Source of the DNA: Sphingomonas sp. | Lineage (GTDB): Bacteria > Pseudomonadota > Alphaproteobacteria > Sphingomonadales > Sphingomonadaceae | Reading direction: 5' to 3' | Length of the DNA stretch: 64,000 bases | Assembly: GCF_017745215.1 (NCBI RefSeq) | Contig: NZ_JAGHZV010000002.1 | Coordinates: 1-64,000 of the forward strand | In this document: piece by piece, positions 36,950 through 47,097 of the stretch | Position numbering within the stretch: the first letter of the stretch is position 1 | How the letters are laid out: each line of letters opens with the position of its first letter | The notes under the pieces: generated by a model | Told to the model about the DNA's origin: nothing | Seen by the model: only the letters and a program-made list of their open reading frames with translations | The model's database searches: none | Program-made: the position numbers and the translations under genes

Positions 36950-37957
36950 TCAGTCGAACTTCTTCAGAAACCCCGTCAGCGCAGCGAAATAATTCGCCTG
37001 GTCGTCATAGAGGGCAAGGTGGCTGCCGTTGGGCATGAACGCGTAGCTGCCGTGGGGCAGCTTCCTGGCCATCTTCTCCATATAGGCCGGGTCCATGGTG
37101 TCGTAGCGCGCAGCCATCACCAGCGTGGGGGTCTGGATCTTCGCGAGGTCCTCGAACCGGTCCCAGTCCTTGAGGATGCCGCCGGCGCCGAGCTCGCTCG
37201 GGCCCTGCATATAGGCATAGACCGGCTGGTTGACCTTGGTGAAGGCGCGCACCGCGGGCTCGGGCCATTGGTCGAACGGCATGCGCAGGATGTGCTGCTC
37301 ATAGTGCATCGGGACCAGCAGCGCCATGTAGCGCGGGTCCTCGGTCTTGCCCGCGGCCTCGAGCGCCTTCACTTCGGCGAGCTGCTTCGGGTCCATCGCG
37401 GGCATCAGCACCTTCTGGGCGTAGTCGTTATATGCCGGCACCGACGCCATCATGTTCGAGACGATCATGCACTTGAGGTTGGCCTGGTATTTCAGCGCAT
37501 ATTCGATCGCGAGCAGCCCGCCCCAGCTCTGGCCGTAGAGGCAGAAATTGTCCCGGGTCAGCCCGAGCGCGACGCGGACCTGCTCGACTTCCTCGACGAA
37601 GCGCGGGAGGTTCCACAGCGACATGTCCTCGGGCCGGTCGCTGTTTCCGGCTCCGAGCTGGTCGTAGTAATAATATTCGACGCCCTCGCGGGGCAGGAAA
37701 CTGTCGAACGCTTCGAGATAGTCGTGCGGCACCGCCGGGCCGCCGTGGAGCAGCAGGACCTTGAGCCTGGGATTGTTGCCCACCCGCTTGGTCCAGACGC
37801 GGAACGTCCCCTTGGACGTGGTGATCGGGATCATCCGCACGCCGCCGGTCAGCACGTCGCTGCGGCCGCTGTTGTCGAAATAGCCGGCCGGCTGCGCGGC
37901 GGCGGGCGCGGCGAAGGCAAGCAGGGCCAAGGCGGCGGCGGCGAGTGCGCGAATCAT
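36950..37957 (-). CDS. Secreted proline iminopeptidase-type alpha/beta hydrolase
   Basis: A 335-aa protein. A signal peptide (1-21) is followed by LLLHGGPAVPHDY (oxyanion HGGP), YYDQLGAGNSDRP, the nucleophile elbow GQSWGG and a C-terminal His in NGSHLALYD. The sequence follows the S33 prolyl aminopeptidase group. Export to the periplasm is unusual for classical Pip and suggests processing of external peptides or esters. It overlaps the upstream RNA methyltransferase stop as ATGA. Confidence 0.85.
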   Translation of the reverse strand: MIRALAAAALALLAFAAPAAAQPAGYFDNSGRSDVLTGGVRMIPITTSKGTFRVWTKRVGNNPRLKVLLLHGGPAVPHDYLEAFDSFLPREGVEYYYYDQLGAGNSDRPEDMSLWNLPRFVEEVEQVRVALGLTRDNFCLYGQSWGGLLAIEYALKYQANLKCMIVSNMMASVPAYNDYAQKVLMPAMDPKQLAEVKALEAAGKTEDPRYMALLVPMHYEQHILRMPFDQWPEPAVRAFTKVNQPVYAYMQGPSELGAGGILKDWDRFEDLAKIQTPTLVMAARYDTMDPAYMEKMARKLPHGSYAFMPNGSHLALYDDQANYFAALTGFLKKFD

Positions 37958-38757
37958 GATCTGTCCCCCTGAGCGAGTACCTCATAGGCCATCACGGCGG
38001 TCGCCACGGCGGCGTTGAGGCTGTCGGCCTTGCCGAGCATCGGAATCTTGACCAGCAGGTCGCATTCGGCGGCCATGAAGTCGGGCATGCCCTGCGCCTC
38101 GTTGCCGGTGAGCAGGAAGGTCGGCGTTTCGTAGCGAGGCTCGCGATAGCCATGGTCCGTATCGAGGCTGAGCCCGACCAGCTGCCCCGGCCCGGCGCGC
38201 AGCCAGTCGCGGAACGCGTCCCAACCCGCCTTGGCGACAGGCACGGTGAACAGCGCCCCCATGCTCGCGCGCACCGCTTCGACCGAGAAGGGATCGACGC
38301 AGTCGTCGACGAGGATCAGCCCGCCCGCGCCGACCGCGTCGGCGGTGCGCAGGATGGTGCCGAGGTTGCCCGGGTCACGCAGCCGCTCGGCGACCAGCCA
38401 GATCCGCGCGCTGCTGCGATCGAGCGCTTCGAGCGGCACGGCGAATTCGGGATAGACGCCGACGACGGCGCCGGGATTGTCCTTGCCCGAGAGCTTGGAG
38501 AGGATGTCGGCGTTGGTCTCGACCGCCTCGCCGCCCGCGCCCTCGGTGGCCTCGACCAGCGCCCGGACGAGCGGATGGCTCGCGCTTTCGGCAGCGAAGA
38601 AGAGATAGGCCGGCAGCCTTCCCGCCTCGCGCGCCTCGGTGAGGATGCGCAGCCCCTCGGCGAGGAACAGCCCTTCCTCGCGCCGGTGCTTCTTGTCGCG
38701 AAGCCCGCGGACGCGCTTGATCAGGGGATTGGAGAAGGCGGTTATCTGGCGGGGCAT
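37954..38757 (-). CDS. TrmH/SpoU-family RNA 2'-O-methyltransferase
   Basis: A 267-aa protein. An N-terminal substrate-binding part (SNPLIKRVRGLRDKKHRREEGLFLAEG) precedes the SPOUT knot: ERLRDPGNLGTILRTADAVGA (motif 1), FLLTGNEAQGMP (motif 2) and IPMLGKADSLNAAVATAVMAYE (motif 3). It methylates a ribose in rRNA or tRNA; the exact target is unknown. The start overlaps the vapC stop region by 16 bases. Confidence 0.92.
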   Translation of the reverse strand: MPRQITAFSNPLIKRVRGLRDKKHRREEGLFLAEGLRILTEAREAGRLPAYLFFAAESASHPLVRALVEATEGAGGEAVETNADILSKLSGKDNPGAVVGVYPEFAVPLEALDRSSARIWLVAERLRDPGNLGTILRTADAVGAGGLILVDDCVDPFSVEAVRASMGALFTVPVAKAGWDAFRDWLRAGPGQLVGLSLDTDHGYREPRYETPTFLLTGNEAQGMPDFMAAECDLLVKIPMLGKADSLNAAVATAVMAYEVLAQGDRS

Positions 38758-39140
38758 GATTGCAGGCCGAGATGCGTCACGAACGGATCGAAGTCACCAT
38801 CCGAATAGAGGAGCTGGAGACCGTCTTCGATGCAGCGGGTCGCGATCAGCGTGTCGATCGTCTTGCGCACCGTGATCCCGAGCGACCGCAGCGCCCGATA
38901 GTTTTGCGCGGCTCTCTCGGCAATTTCAAAGCCGCCAATCTCGACGGATGCGAGCGGCTCGAGCAAGCGCCGTGCCCGTTCGAAATCGGTATCGCGGATG
39001 AATCCCTGCAGGATCTCGGTGAGAATCAGATCTCCGACCGCCAAGGGCTCGACGCCAAGCAAGGCGTCGAGCCGATCGGTTTCAGGCGTTGGCGTGCCGC
39101 GGAAATAGTCGATCCACACGCTCGAATCGACGAGGATCAT
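38742..39140 (-). CDS. vapC: VapC-type PIN-domain ribonuclease toxin
   Basis: A 132-aa PIN domain. The acidic active site is visible: Asp4 (ILVDSSVWID), Glu in LILTEILQG, Asp in KTIDTLIATRC and Asp in LLYSDGDFDPF. VapC toxins cut tRNA or rRNA when freed from VapB. It is coupled to vapB by an ATGA overlap and runs 16 bases into the start of the TrmH-type gene. Confidence 0.92.
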   Translation of the reverse strand: MILVDSSVWIDYFRGTPTPETDRLDALLGVEPLAVGDLILTEILQGFIRDTDFERARRLLEPLASVEIGGFEIAERAAQNYRALRSLGITVRKTIDTLIATRCIEDGLQLLYSDGDFDPFVTHLGLQSCPAR

Positions 39141-39331
39141 CCGTCGGTCCGCATCGCCTCGAGATCACCGGACCAGGCGAGCTTCCCACGATATTTCCGG
39201 ATTTCCTCTTGCTTGCGCAGCCGGACCAGCATGCGCAACCCAAGCTCCACCGCCTCGCGCTTCGTCTTGAGACCGGAAGCCTGCATTGCCTCGGCCATCA
39301 ACCGGTCGTCGATAATGATATTGGTACGCAT
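39137..39331 (-). CDS. vapB: VapB-type antitoxin
   Basis: A 64-aa protein of the VapB (ribbon-helix-helix-like) group: MRTNIIIDDRLMAEAMQASG forms the DNA-binding strand and helix, KTKREAVELGLRMLVRL the second helix, and EIRKYRGKLAWSGDLEAMR the toxin-wrapping tail. Its ATG follows the operator palindrome directly, with no recognisable ribosome-binding site. Confidence 0.92.
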   Translation of the reverse strand: MRTNIIIDDRLMAEAMQASGLKTKREAVELGLRMLVRLRKQEEIRKYRGKLAWSGDLEAMRTDG

Positions 39332-39332
39332 G

Positions 39333-39362
39333 ATGTGTATCCAATCGCCTCTGGATACACAT
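39333..39362. promoter_or_regulatory. vapBC operator palindrome
   Basis: ATGTGTATCC and GGATACACAT form perfect 10-base inverted arms around a 10-base spacer, 1 base upstream of the vapB ATG. This is the expected place for VapBC autoregulation. Confidence 0.8.
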
Positions 39363-39395
39363 AGTTGCGCGAGAGCGTGAGCGCAACGGCACGCC

Positions 39396-39668
39396 TCAAT
39401 CCTCGCCGAAACGATCCTCGACCAGCTCGACCAGCGCCCGGACCGCGGTTTCGGCGCCGTCGCCGTCGGCGCTGATCGTGATCGTGTCGCCCATCGCGGC
39501 GCCCAGCATCATCAGCCCCATGATCGAGGTCGCGGTCACGCGCGATCCCGCCTTCTCGACCATCAGCGGCACCGGCTGGGACGAGGCGAGCGTGACCAGC
39601 TTGGCGCTGGCGCGGGCGTGCAGGCCGCGCTTGTTGGTGATCTGGACCGCGCGGATAATCTCACTCAT
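39396..39668 (-). CDS. ptsH: HPr-like phosphocarrier protein
   Basis: A 90-aa HPr. The phosphorylated His lies in NKRGLHARASAKLV, and the Ser-46 region reads VTATSIMGLMMLGA. In alphaproteobacteria it belongs to an incomplete phosphotransferase that regulates rather than transports. It is the last gene of the leftward chvI-chvG-hprK-rapZ-EIIA-ptsH run, with an ATGA overlap to EIIA. Confidence 0.95.
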   Translation of the reverse strand: MSEIIRAVQITNKRGLHARASAKLVTLASSQPVPLMVEKAGSRVTATSIMGLMMLGAAMGDTITISADGDGAETAVRALVELVEDRFGED

Positions 39669-40093
39669 GCGGCAGCCTCTCCGAGTACCTCCGAGGCGAC
39701 GGTGATGTATTTTCGCCCCGCCTCGCGAGCAGCGGCGACAGCCTCGGTTACCTTCATCGCCTTGCGCGCGCCGCCCAGGCGAATCAACATCGGCAGGTTG
39801 ATGCCCGCGATCACTTCGACCTTGCCCGCCTGCATCAGCGAGATGGCGAGGTTCGAGGGCGTGCCGCCGAACAGGTCGGTGAGCACGATCACGCCACGGC
39901 CCGAGTCGACGTCCGCGATCGCCTTGGCGATGTCGGCGCGCCGCTCCTCCATATCGTCCTCGGGGCCGATGCAGATCGTGGCGATCCGCTCCTGTTTCCC
40001 GACGACATGCTCCATCGCGGTGACGAACTCCTCGGCGAGTCGCCCGTGCGTCACCAGCACCAACCCGATCATACCAAACTCCGCCCCGCTCAT
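39665..40093 (-). CDS. PTS EIIA component (mannose family, EIIA-Man-like)
   Basis: A 142-aa protein. The phosphorylatable His lies in LVLVTHGRLAEEF; VIVLTDLFGGTPSNLAI and GINLPMLIRL follow. No EIIB, C or D is present, so it acts as a regulatory phosphate acceptor from HPr. It overlaps rapZ and ptsH by 4 bases each. Confidence 0.93.
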   Translation of the reverse strand: MSGAEFGMIGLVLVTHGRLAEEFVTAMEHVVGKQERIATICIGPEDDMEERRADIAKAIADVDSGRGVIVLTDLFGGTPSNLAISLMQAGKVEVIAGINLPMLIRLGGARKAMKVTEAVAAAREAGRKYITVASEVLGEAAA

Positions 40094-41013
40094 ATCGTCA
40101 CCGGCACCCCTTCCAGCGAGTCCTGTGGCGCGGTCTTCAAGTCCCGATGCGCCACCGTGGGCGAAAATCCCGCACTGCGCAACCGCGCCGCCACCCGCTC
40201 GGCGACATGGACCGACCGGTGCCGCCCACCGGTGCAGCCGAAAGCGATTGTAACATAAGCCTTTCCTTCCGCCTGATAGCGGGGGATCAGCAGCAGCAGC
40301 AGCGATTCGATCTGCGCCATGGCGTCATTATAGGCCGGATCGGCCATGACATAGGCGGAGACGTCGGCATCGAGTCCCGTGCCGGGGCGCAGCGCTTCGT
40401 CCCAATGCGGATTGCGCAGGAAACGCATGTCGAAGACGAGGTCCGCGCCGCGCGGCAGCCCGCGCGAATAGCCGAAGGAGAGGACCGAGAGCGTCGTCTC
40501 GCCGAGCCCATGGCCGCCGAAGGTGTCGCGGATCAGCTGCGCCAGGCCGTTCGAGGAGAGGTCGGTGGTGTCGATCAGCCGGTTGGACCAGCTCCTGAGC
40601 GGCGTGAGCAGCTCGCGCTCGCGGGCGATGCCGTCGGCGGCGGGGCGGTCCTGTGCGAGCGGGTGGCGCCGGCGCGTCTCCGAATAGCGCCGCTCGAGCT
40701 CCGAGCCGGCGCAGTCGAGGAACAAGGTGCCGATGTCGTAGCCGCGCTCCTCGCGCAGCTTGGCGATGCGGCGGACGATGCTCTCGGCGTCGAAGCCGCG
40801 CGTCTGGCTGCCGATGCCGAAGGCGAGGGGGCGGTCGTCGTCCTCCTCGAGACTTTCCGACGGCGCGGTCTCGAGCAGGCGGTTGAGCAAGGTGACGGGC
40901 AGGTTGTCGGCGATCTCCCAGCCCATGTCCTCGAGCGTGCGCAGCACCGTCGACTTGCCCGCCCCCGACATGCCGGTGACGAGCAGGATGTTCTTGGGCC
41001 TACGCCTTGTCAT
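40090..41013 (-). CDS. rapZ: RNase adapter RapZ / nucleotide-binding protein
   Basis: A 307-aa protein. The Walker A segment LLVTGMSGAGKST is at the N-terminus; the C-terminal domain has FGYSRGLPRGADLVFDMRFLRNPH and IAFGCTGGRHRSVHVAERV. In enterobacteria RapZ controls GlmS through small RNAs; the alphaproteobacterial role is less defined. ATGA overlaps with hprK and the EIIA gene show one operon. Confidence 0.95.
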   Translation of the reverse strand: MTRRRPKNILLVTGMSGAGKSTVLRTLEDMGWEIADNLPVTLLNRLLETAPSESLEEDDDRPLAFGIGSQTRGFDAESIVRRIAKLREERGYDIGTLFLDCAGSELERRYSETRRRHPLAQDRPAADGIARERELLTPLRSWSNRLIDTTDLSSNGLAQLIRDTFGGHGLGETTLSVLSFGYSRGLPRGADLVFDMRFLRNPHWDEALRPGTGLDADVSAYVMADPAYNDAMAQIESLLLLLIPRYQAEGKAYVTIAFGCTGGRHRSVHVAERVAARLRSAGFSPTVAHRDLKTAPQDSLEGVPVTI

Positions 41014-41453
41014 TGCCCATGTTTCTTGAGCGCCAGCTCGACCTTGATCGGCGCGGAAGGCTCGAGCGCGGCGAGCGGGAGCACGGGGACGTCGATTCCT
41101 GCGATGCGACGCACGCGAAACTCCTCGGGATAGCGCGGCGGCGATTCGAGGATCGCGATCAGCAGCGCGATCGGCGCGCGCGCACGGTGCGGCATCTCGA
41201 CGATGCCGACGCCGCGGACCTCGATCTTGCCCGCGATGTTCGCCGGCGCGCAGGCCTGGAGCACGCCCGCCTGGCGCTGGCAGATGGTATAGTCGTCGGC
41301 GACGAGCTCGGCGCCGCGATCGATCAGCCGCAGCGCCAGGTCCGACTTGCCTTCGCCCGAGCGGCCCTCGATCAGCACGGCGCGGCCGCCGATCGCCACG
41401 CATGAGGCATGGATCGTTTCCGACGACACATCCGGCACGCGCAGTTCGTTCAT
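41010..41453 (-). CDS. hprK: HPr kinase/phosphorylase (short alphaproteobacterial form)
   Basis: A 147-aa protein with only the C-terminal catalytic domain of HprK. The P-loop is IEGRSGEGKSDLAL, followed by LVADDYTICQR and the HprK signature region EVRGVGIVEM. It (de)phosphorylates the regulatory serine of HPr. Firmicute HprK is about 310 aa; the missing N-terminal domain is normal for this class. Confidence 0.93.
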   Translation of the reverse strand: MNELRVPDVSSETIHASCVAIGGRAVLIEGRSGEGKSDLALRLIDRGAELVADDYTICQRQAGVLQACAPANIAGKIEVRGVGIVEMPHRARAPIALLIAILESPPRYPEEFRVRRIAGIDVPVLPLAALEPSAPIKVELALKKHGQ

Positions 41454-43054
41454 CGCCCGTCTCCAGCCAGCGGCAGCCGCACCACGAAGCGAGCGCCGCC
41501 CAACCGGTCCTCCCGTGACTCCACGGAAATGCTCCCCTGATGCCCTTCGACAATCGTCCGTGCGATGGCAAGCCCCAGCCCGCTGTGCTGGCCGAAGGCC
41601 TCGCTCTCGGGGCGCACCGAATGGAAGCGGCGGAACACCGCTTCGCGCGCATTCTCGGGCACGCCCGGTCCTTCGTCCTCCACCCGCACGACCAGCATCG
41701 TGCCGTCTCGGCCTGAAGAAACCGTAATCAGCCCACCCGGCGGCGAGAAGGAGATCGCATTCTCGATCAGGTTCTCGAACACGCGCTCGAGCCGCGAGCC
41801 GTCGCCGAGCCCGACGAGCGGCTCGCCAGGCCGCTGGTCGAAGCGGAGCTGGACGTCGTTCGGCAGGCCGCGCGCGCTGCGCTGGGCGATCAGCGCCCCG
41901 ATCATCGCGCTCAAATCCACCGGCACGAAGGTCGTGCGGCTGAGCTGGGCGTCGAGCCTCGACGCCTCGGAGATATCGGTGATCAGCCGGTCGAGCCGGT
42001 GGACGTCCTCGCGGACGATGTCGAGCAGCTGGTCGCGGTGCTCCTTCTTGCGCACGCTCGTCAGGCTCTCGACCGCGGAGCGGAGCGAGGCGAGGGGGTT
42101 CTTGAGTTCGTGCGCCAGGTCGGCGGCGAAGCTCTCGGTCGCGTCGATCCTGGCACGGAGCGCCTGGCTCATGTCCGAGAGCGCGCGGGCGAGCAGGCCG
42201 ATCTCGTCCATCCGGCTCGGAAGGCGCGGCACCACCACTTCGCGCGCGCGGCCCTGGCGAACGCGGATCGCGGCGCGCGCGAGCCGGCGCAGCGGCCGCA
42301 CGATCGTGCGCGCGAGGAACAGCGACAACGCGATCGAGGTCAGCGCGACGACGAGCAGCACGATCCCCAGCCGGTAGCGCTCGGCGCGCACCGTTGTGGT
42401 GATGTCGCGCGCGTTGACCGTGGTCATCACGGCGCCGAGCTCGGCGATCGGCGCGGCGGCGGTGATCACCGGCGTGCGGTCGGGCGCGCGCCACACCGTC
42501 GCGGGATAGGCATGGGTCGATAGCGCGGTGCGGACGTCGGGCCAGTCGAGCCCGTGCTCGGCGTCGCGCTCGCGGTAGAGCGGTGCGCGCTGGGCGCCCG
42601 CGACCGCGTCGATCGTCGCGTCCAGGAAGCGCGCGACGGTCTGGTTGTAGGGATCCTTGTCCGGATCGCGCAGAATGACGTTGTGCAGCCCCATCGCGCG
42701 GCTGTCGGTGATGAGGTGGCCGGCCTCGTCGAACAGCCGGATGCGCGTGCCGGTGTCGCGCGCGAGGCTGAGCACGAGCAGGTCGCGGCGCTCCTTCTGC
42801 CCCGCTGTCGCGCCGGCCTGGGTGCCCGCCGAAGCGATCGCCTGCGCGACCAGCCGCGCCTCGCGGCTCGCCTGGGCGACGCGGCTGTCGACGATCCGGC
42901 TGCGGAACGAGTCGAGGTAGGAGAAGCCGCCCGCAAGCAGCGCGAGCGCGAAGATGTTCACCGCGAGGATGCGCGGCGTGAGCGAGAGCCGGTTGGACCA
43001 TTTGAGCGCGAGCTCGCGCTCTTCACTCGTCTGAGAAACGGTATCCGGCGCCAT
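41450..43054 (-). CDS. chvG: Sensor histidine kinase, ChvG/ExoS type
   Basis: A 534-aa membrane kinase. TM1 (about 24-45), a periplasmic sensor (about 46-240) and TM2 (about 245-268) are followed by HAMP, the dimerisation box [22 protein letters not shown] with the phosphorylated His, and ATPase boxes ([40 protein letters not shown]). It senses envelope or acid stress and phosphorylates ChvI. The best start, ATG 43054, lies 32 bases inside chvI; no later start precedes TM1. Confidence 0.93.
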   Translation of the reverse strand: MAPDTVSQTSEERELALKWSNRLSLTPRILAVNIFALALLAGGFSYLDSFRSRIVDSRVAQASREARLVAQAIASAGTQAGATAGQKERRDLLVLSLARDTGTRIRLFDEAGHLITDSRAMGLHNVILRDPDKDPYNQTVARFLDATIDAVAGAQRAPLYRERDAEHGLDWPDVRTALSTHAYPATVWRAPDRTPVITAAAPIAELGAVMTTVNARDITTTVRAERYRLGIVLLVVALTSIALSLFLARTIVRPLRRLARAAIRVRQGRAREVVVPRLPSRMDEIGLLARALSDMSQALRARIDATESFAADLAHELKNPLASLRSAVESLTSVRKKEHRDQLLDIVREDVHRLDRLITDISEASRLDAQLSRTTFVPVDLSAMIGALIAQRSARGLPNDVQLRFDQRPGEPLVGLGDGSRLERVFENLIENAISFSPPGGLITVSSGRDGTMLVVRVEDEGPGVPENAREAVFRRFHSVRPESEAFGQHSGLGLAIARTIVEGHQGSISVESREDRLGGARFVVRLPLAGDGR

Positions 43055-43730
43055 AGAGCGTCTCGATCGCATCGAACTCCGGATCGACCTGGCGGAACTT
43101 GCGGCGGACGCGCTTGATGTGGCTGTCGATGGTCCGGTCATCGACATAGATGTCGTCCTGATAGGCGGCATCCATCAGCTGGTTGCGCGTCTTCACGATC
43201 CCCGGGCGCTGGGCGAGCGTCTCGAGGATCAGGAATTCGGTGACGGTGAGCGTGACGTTGGTGCCGTCCCAGGTCACGCGGTGGCGCGCCGGGTCCATCG
43301 CCAGCCGCCCGCGGACCAGCGGCTGGGCGGGCTCCTCGTTGCCGCCCTCGGTGCTCGGCACATTGGCTTCGGTGCGGCGCAGGATCGCCCGGATGCGTGC
43401 GATCAGCAGCCGCTGGCTGAACGGCTTGGCGATATAGTCGTCGGCGCCCATCGCGAGGCCCAGCGCCTCGTCGAGCTCGTCGTCCTTGCTGGTGAGGAAG
43501 ATCACCGGAATGCCGCTCTTCTCGCGCAGGCGCCGGAGCAACTCGAGCCCGTCCATCTTGGGCATCTTGATGTCGAGCACCGCAAGGTCGGGCGGATTCT
43601 CGACCAGCGCCTTCAGCGCGCTTTCGCCGTCCGAATAGACACGGGTGAGGAAGCCCTCGGTCTGCAGCGCGATCGAGACCGAGGTGAGGATGTTCCGGTC
43701 GTCGTCGACGAGCGCAATCGTAGCCGTCAT
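43023..43730 (-). CDS. chvI: Response regulator, ChvI type
   Basis: A 235-aa OmpR-family regulator. The receiver has IALVDDDRN, the phospho-Asp in [13 protein letters not shown] and Lys in YIAKPF. The C-terminal winged helix has [22 protein letters not shown] and [16 protein letters not shown]. It is the first gene of the operon, with ATG 43730. A 21-base-spaced direct repeat in the upstream DNA may be its own binding site. Confidence 0.95.
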   Translation of the reverse strand: MTATIALVDDDRNILTSVSIALQTEGFLTRVYSDGESALKALVENPPDLAVLDIKMPKMDGLELLRRLREKSGIPVIFLTSKDDELDEALGLAMGADDYIAKPFSQRLLIARIRAILRRTEANVPSTEGGNEEPAQPLVRGRLAMDPARHRVTWDGTNVTLTVTEFLILETLAQRPGIVKTRNQLMDAAYQDDIYVDDRTIDSHIKRVRRKFRQVDPEFDAIETLYGAGYRFSDE

Positions 43731-44150
43731 GGGTAGGGCGTAATCCAAAGGGCGCGGCTGCTCAACCTTCGAGGGTTGCCCAAATTGTGTTGGCGGCTGC
43801 CCAAATTGTAACGGGTCGTCGCAACCTGAGAGTCTCCCGCAACTCGATTCAACCGGCGGACCGCCCTCACCGTCGTCATCCTGGCGAAAGCCGGGACCCA
43901 GGGCCACGGGCGATACGGCTTGCTGCCCTGGGTCCCGGCTTTCGCCGGGATGACGGTTATGGTTGAGATGCGATTGTTCAGGCGCGAGGCCATCGAATCC
44001 AGAATCGGGCCAATCGATTTCGAAAATTGTCCACTATCTGACAACGTTTACAGCAATTGACCACCGGGACAGCCGGTGCAAAGCGGAGGACGACGACCGC
44101 GCATGCCGCCAAAAGCGGTAATCCCCACACGCGCGGGAGGGAGAAGGACT
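43731..44150. other. Divergent chvI/pckA intergenic region
   Basis: From left to right: a hairpin CAACCTTCGAGGGTTG (43763-43778), two direct copies of TGCCCAAATTGT at 43777-43788 and 43798-43809, the repeat copy at 43874-43956, and A/T-rich DNA with TTGTCCACTATCTGACAA (near 44026-44043) that may carry the pckA promoter. No gene is seen. Confidence 0.55.
43874..43956. repeat. Palindromic intergenic repeat, copy 9
   Basis: Full two-arm copy between the divergent chvI and pckA genes. The left arm has one change (ATCCTGGCG). Confidence 0.85.
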
Positions 44151-45764
<1,614 letters not shown>

Positions 45765-45780
45765 CCTAGCCCGGTTCAGA

Positions 45781-45813
45781 CGATCGGGCGCTTCTTCCAG
45801 GAAAGCCCGATCG
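45781..45813 (+). terminator. Hairpin after pckA
   Basis: CGATCGGGC and GCCCGATCG form a 9-base stem around a 15-base loop, 16 bases after the pckA stop and directly before the next ATG. No T-run follows, so it may be a Rho-assisted terminator or a 5' hairpin of the next gene. Confidence 0.5.
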
Positions 45814-45814
45814 A

Positions 45815-46267
45815 ATGACCGACCATGAGCCCCGCCTGTTCGCGTCCGATGCCGAGGTCGTCCACCTCGGCGAAGGCCTTGTCGCGCGCCGCCTCCGCCG
45901 CGAGGAATGGACGCACGAGGCGCATCTCGCCGCCTGTCTCTATCTCCTGACCGAGCGCCCCGACATCGACGTCGACGCCGAGATCGCCGGGATCATCTCG
46001 CGCTTCAACGAGAGCGTCGGCGGGGTGAACGACGACCGGAGCGGCTATCACGACACGATCACCCATGCCTTCGTTACGGGCGTGCGGCTGTTCCTCGCCC
46101 AGACCGTCGAGACGGGTCTCGCGGCGCGCGTGAACGCGCTGCTGCTGTCGCCGATGGGCCGGCGCGACTGGCCGCTGCGGCATTACTCCAAAGAGTTGCT
46201 CTTTTCGGTGCCCGCACGGCGCGGATTCGTGCCGCCGGACCTCGCGCCGCTTCCTGACCTCTGTTAA
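45815..46267 (+). CDS. Conserved hypothetical protein
   Basis: A 150-aa protein with no family I can name. WTHEAHLAACLYLL near residue 30 and GVNDDRSGYHDTITHAFV near 70 hold several His/Asp that could bind a metal, and RRDWPLRHYSKELLFS follows. No signal peptide or membrane segment is present. A hairpin occupies the place of its ribosome-binding site, so translation may be regulated or the start may be misjudged. Confidence 0.6.
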   Translation: MTDHEPRLFASDAEVVHLGEGLVARRLRREEWTHEAHLAACLYLLTERPDIDVDAEIAGIISRFNESVGGVNDDRSGYHDTITHAFVTGVRLFLAQTVETGLAARVNALLLSPMGRRDWPLRHYSKELLFSVPARRGFVPPDLAPLPDLC

Positions 46268-46298
46268 TCGGAACGCGTCCCCAACGAAGGAGTGCGTG

Positions 46299-46601
46299 AT
46301 GTCGATGCTTGACGGATTGCTCGGCCAGATCGGCGAGCATGTCGATGTGAACAACCTCGCGGCGAAGGTCGGCCTCTCGCCCGAGCATGTCCAGCAGGCG
46401 ATCGCGCAGCTGGCGCACTTCCACACCGCCGACGGCGACACCGCCGAGGGTGCCGCCGCGGCGACGGGGCTTCCGCTCGACAAGATCCAGGAGATCGTCT
46501 CGCACCTCGGTGGCGAAGGCGCGCTCGCCCATTTCGCGGGCATGCTCCAGGGCCAGGGCGGCGTGCTCGGCTCGCTGGGCGGGCTGCTGGGCAAGAGCTG
46601 A
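46299..46601 (+). CDS. Small glycine-rich helical protein (DUF937/YidB-like)
   Basis: A 100-aa protein. MLDGLLGQIGEHVDVNNLAAK opens it and it ends with GGVLGSLGGLLGKS. The pattern of short helices with terminal Gly-Leu repeats resembles YidB/DUF937 proteins of unknown function. AAGGAG lies 6 bases before ATG 46299. Confidence 0.6.
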   Translation: MSMLDGLLGQIGEHVDVNNLAAKVGLSPEHVQQAIAQLAHFHTADGDTAEGAAAATGLPLDKIQEIVSHLGGEGALAHFAGMLQGQGGVLGSLGGLLGKS

Positions 46602-46602
46602 G

Positions 46603-46832
46603 CTTCCTCCCCCAGCCCAGCGCCTCGACGAGCAAGGCGAACGCCGGGGAATGCTGGCGGCGGGGTAATAGAGAGGATAGCCGTGGAAGGGCAGGGACCG
46701 ATCCTCCAGGATGCGGACCAGCCCTCCCTCGGCGACCCCTTCGAGCACCGCGCTCTCGAGCAGGCCCTCGAACCGCCGGCGCCTTCGCGCCTTTCCCGCG
46801 AGGAAGGCGACGCGTTCGGAGCGGTCGAATGT
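46603..46832 (-). pseudogene. LysR-family regulator C-terminal remnant
   Basis: Reading leftward, one frame gives LLESAVLEGVAEGGLVRILE followed by FHGYPLYYPA, and a second frame after about 46640 gives AFALLVEALGWGRKLS. Together these follow the effector-domain C-terminus of LysR regulators, with a frameshift near 46640. No N-terminal HTH part is found, so this is a decayed fragment. Confidence 0.5.
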
Positions 46833-47097
46833 TGAGGGGTTTCAGGGGGTTGAGCGACGCTCGGATCGGAAAATTGGTGTGGTGTCCAGATACTACAGTT
46901 TACACGGTTGACACCAATCATGTGAGAAAATGCCGTTCGGGATGAGCGGATGTGCGACGACCTCGATTGAGCGCTGGTTCGGATCGACGATGCGAAAGAG
47001 CAGGGGCAAGCTCGCGCCTCAACTCCTATTTTGCAACCCCAGGCCGAGACCATCCTTGCTGACCAAAGAGGAAAGGAGCGGGCAGGGCCCGAGGGGA
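46833..47097. other. Intergenic tail: dispersed element, no gene
   Basis: Bases 46898-47035 match the element at 9605-9745. The remainder shows no coding pattern. Confidence 0.5.
46898..47035. repeat. Dispersed element, copy 2 (GGTTGACACC core)
   Basis: The core 46902-46923 is identical to 9607-9628 over 22 bases, and further matching blocks near 46982-47000 and 47023-47035 are in the same order and orientation. It sits beside a decayed regulator gene. Confidence 0.6.
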
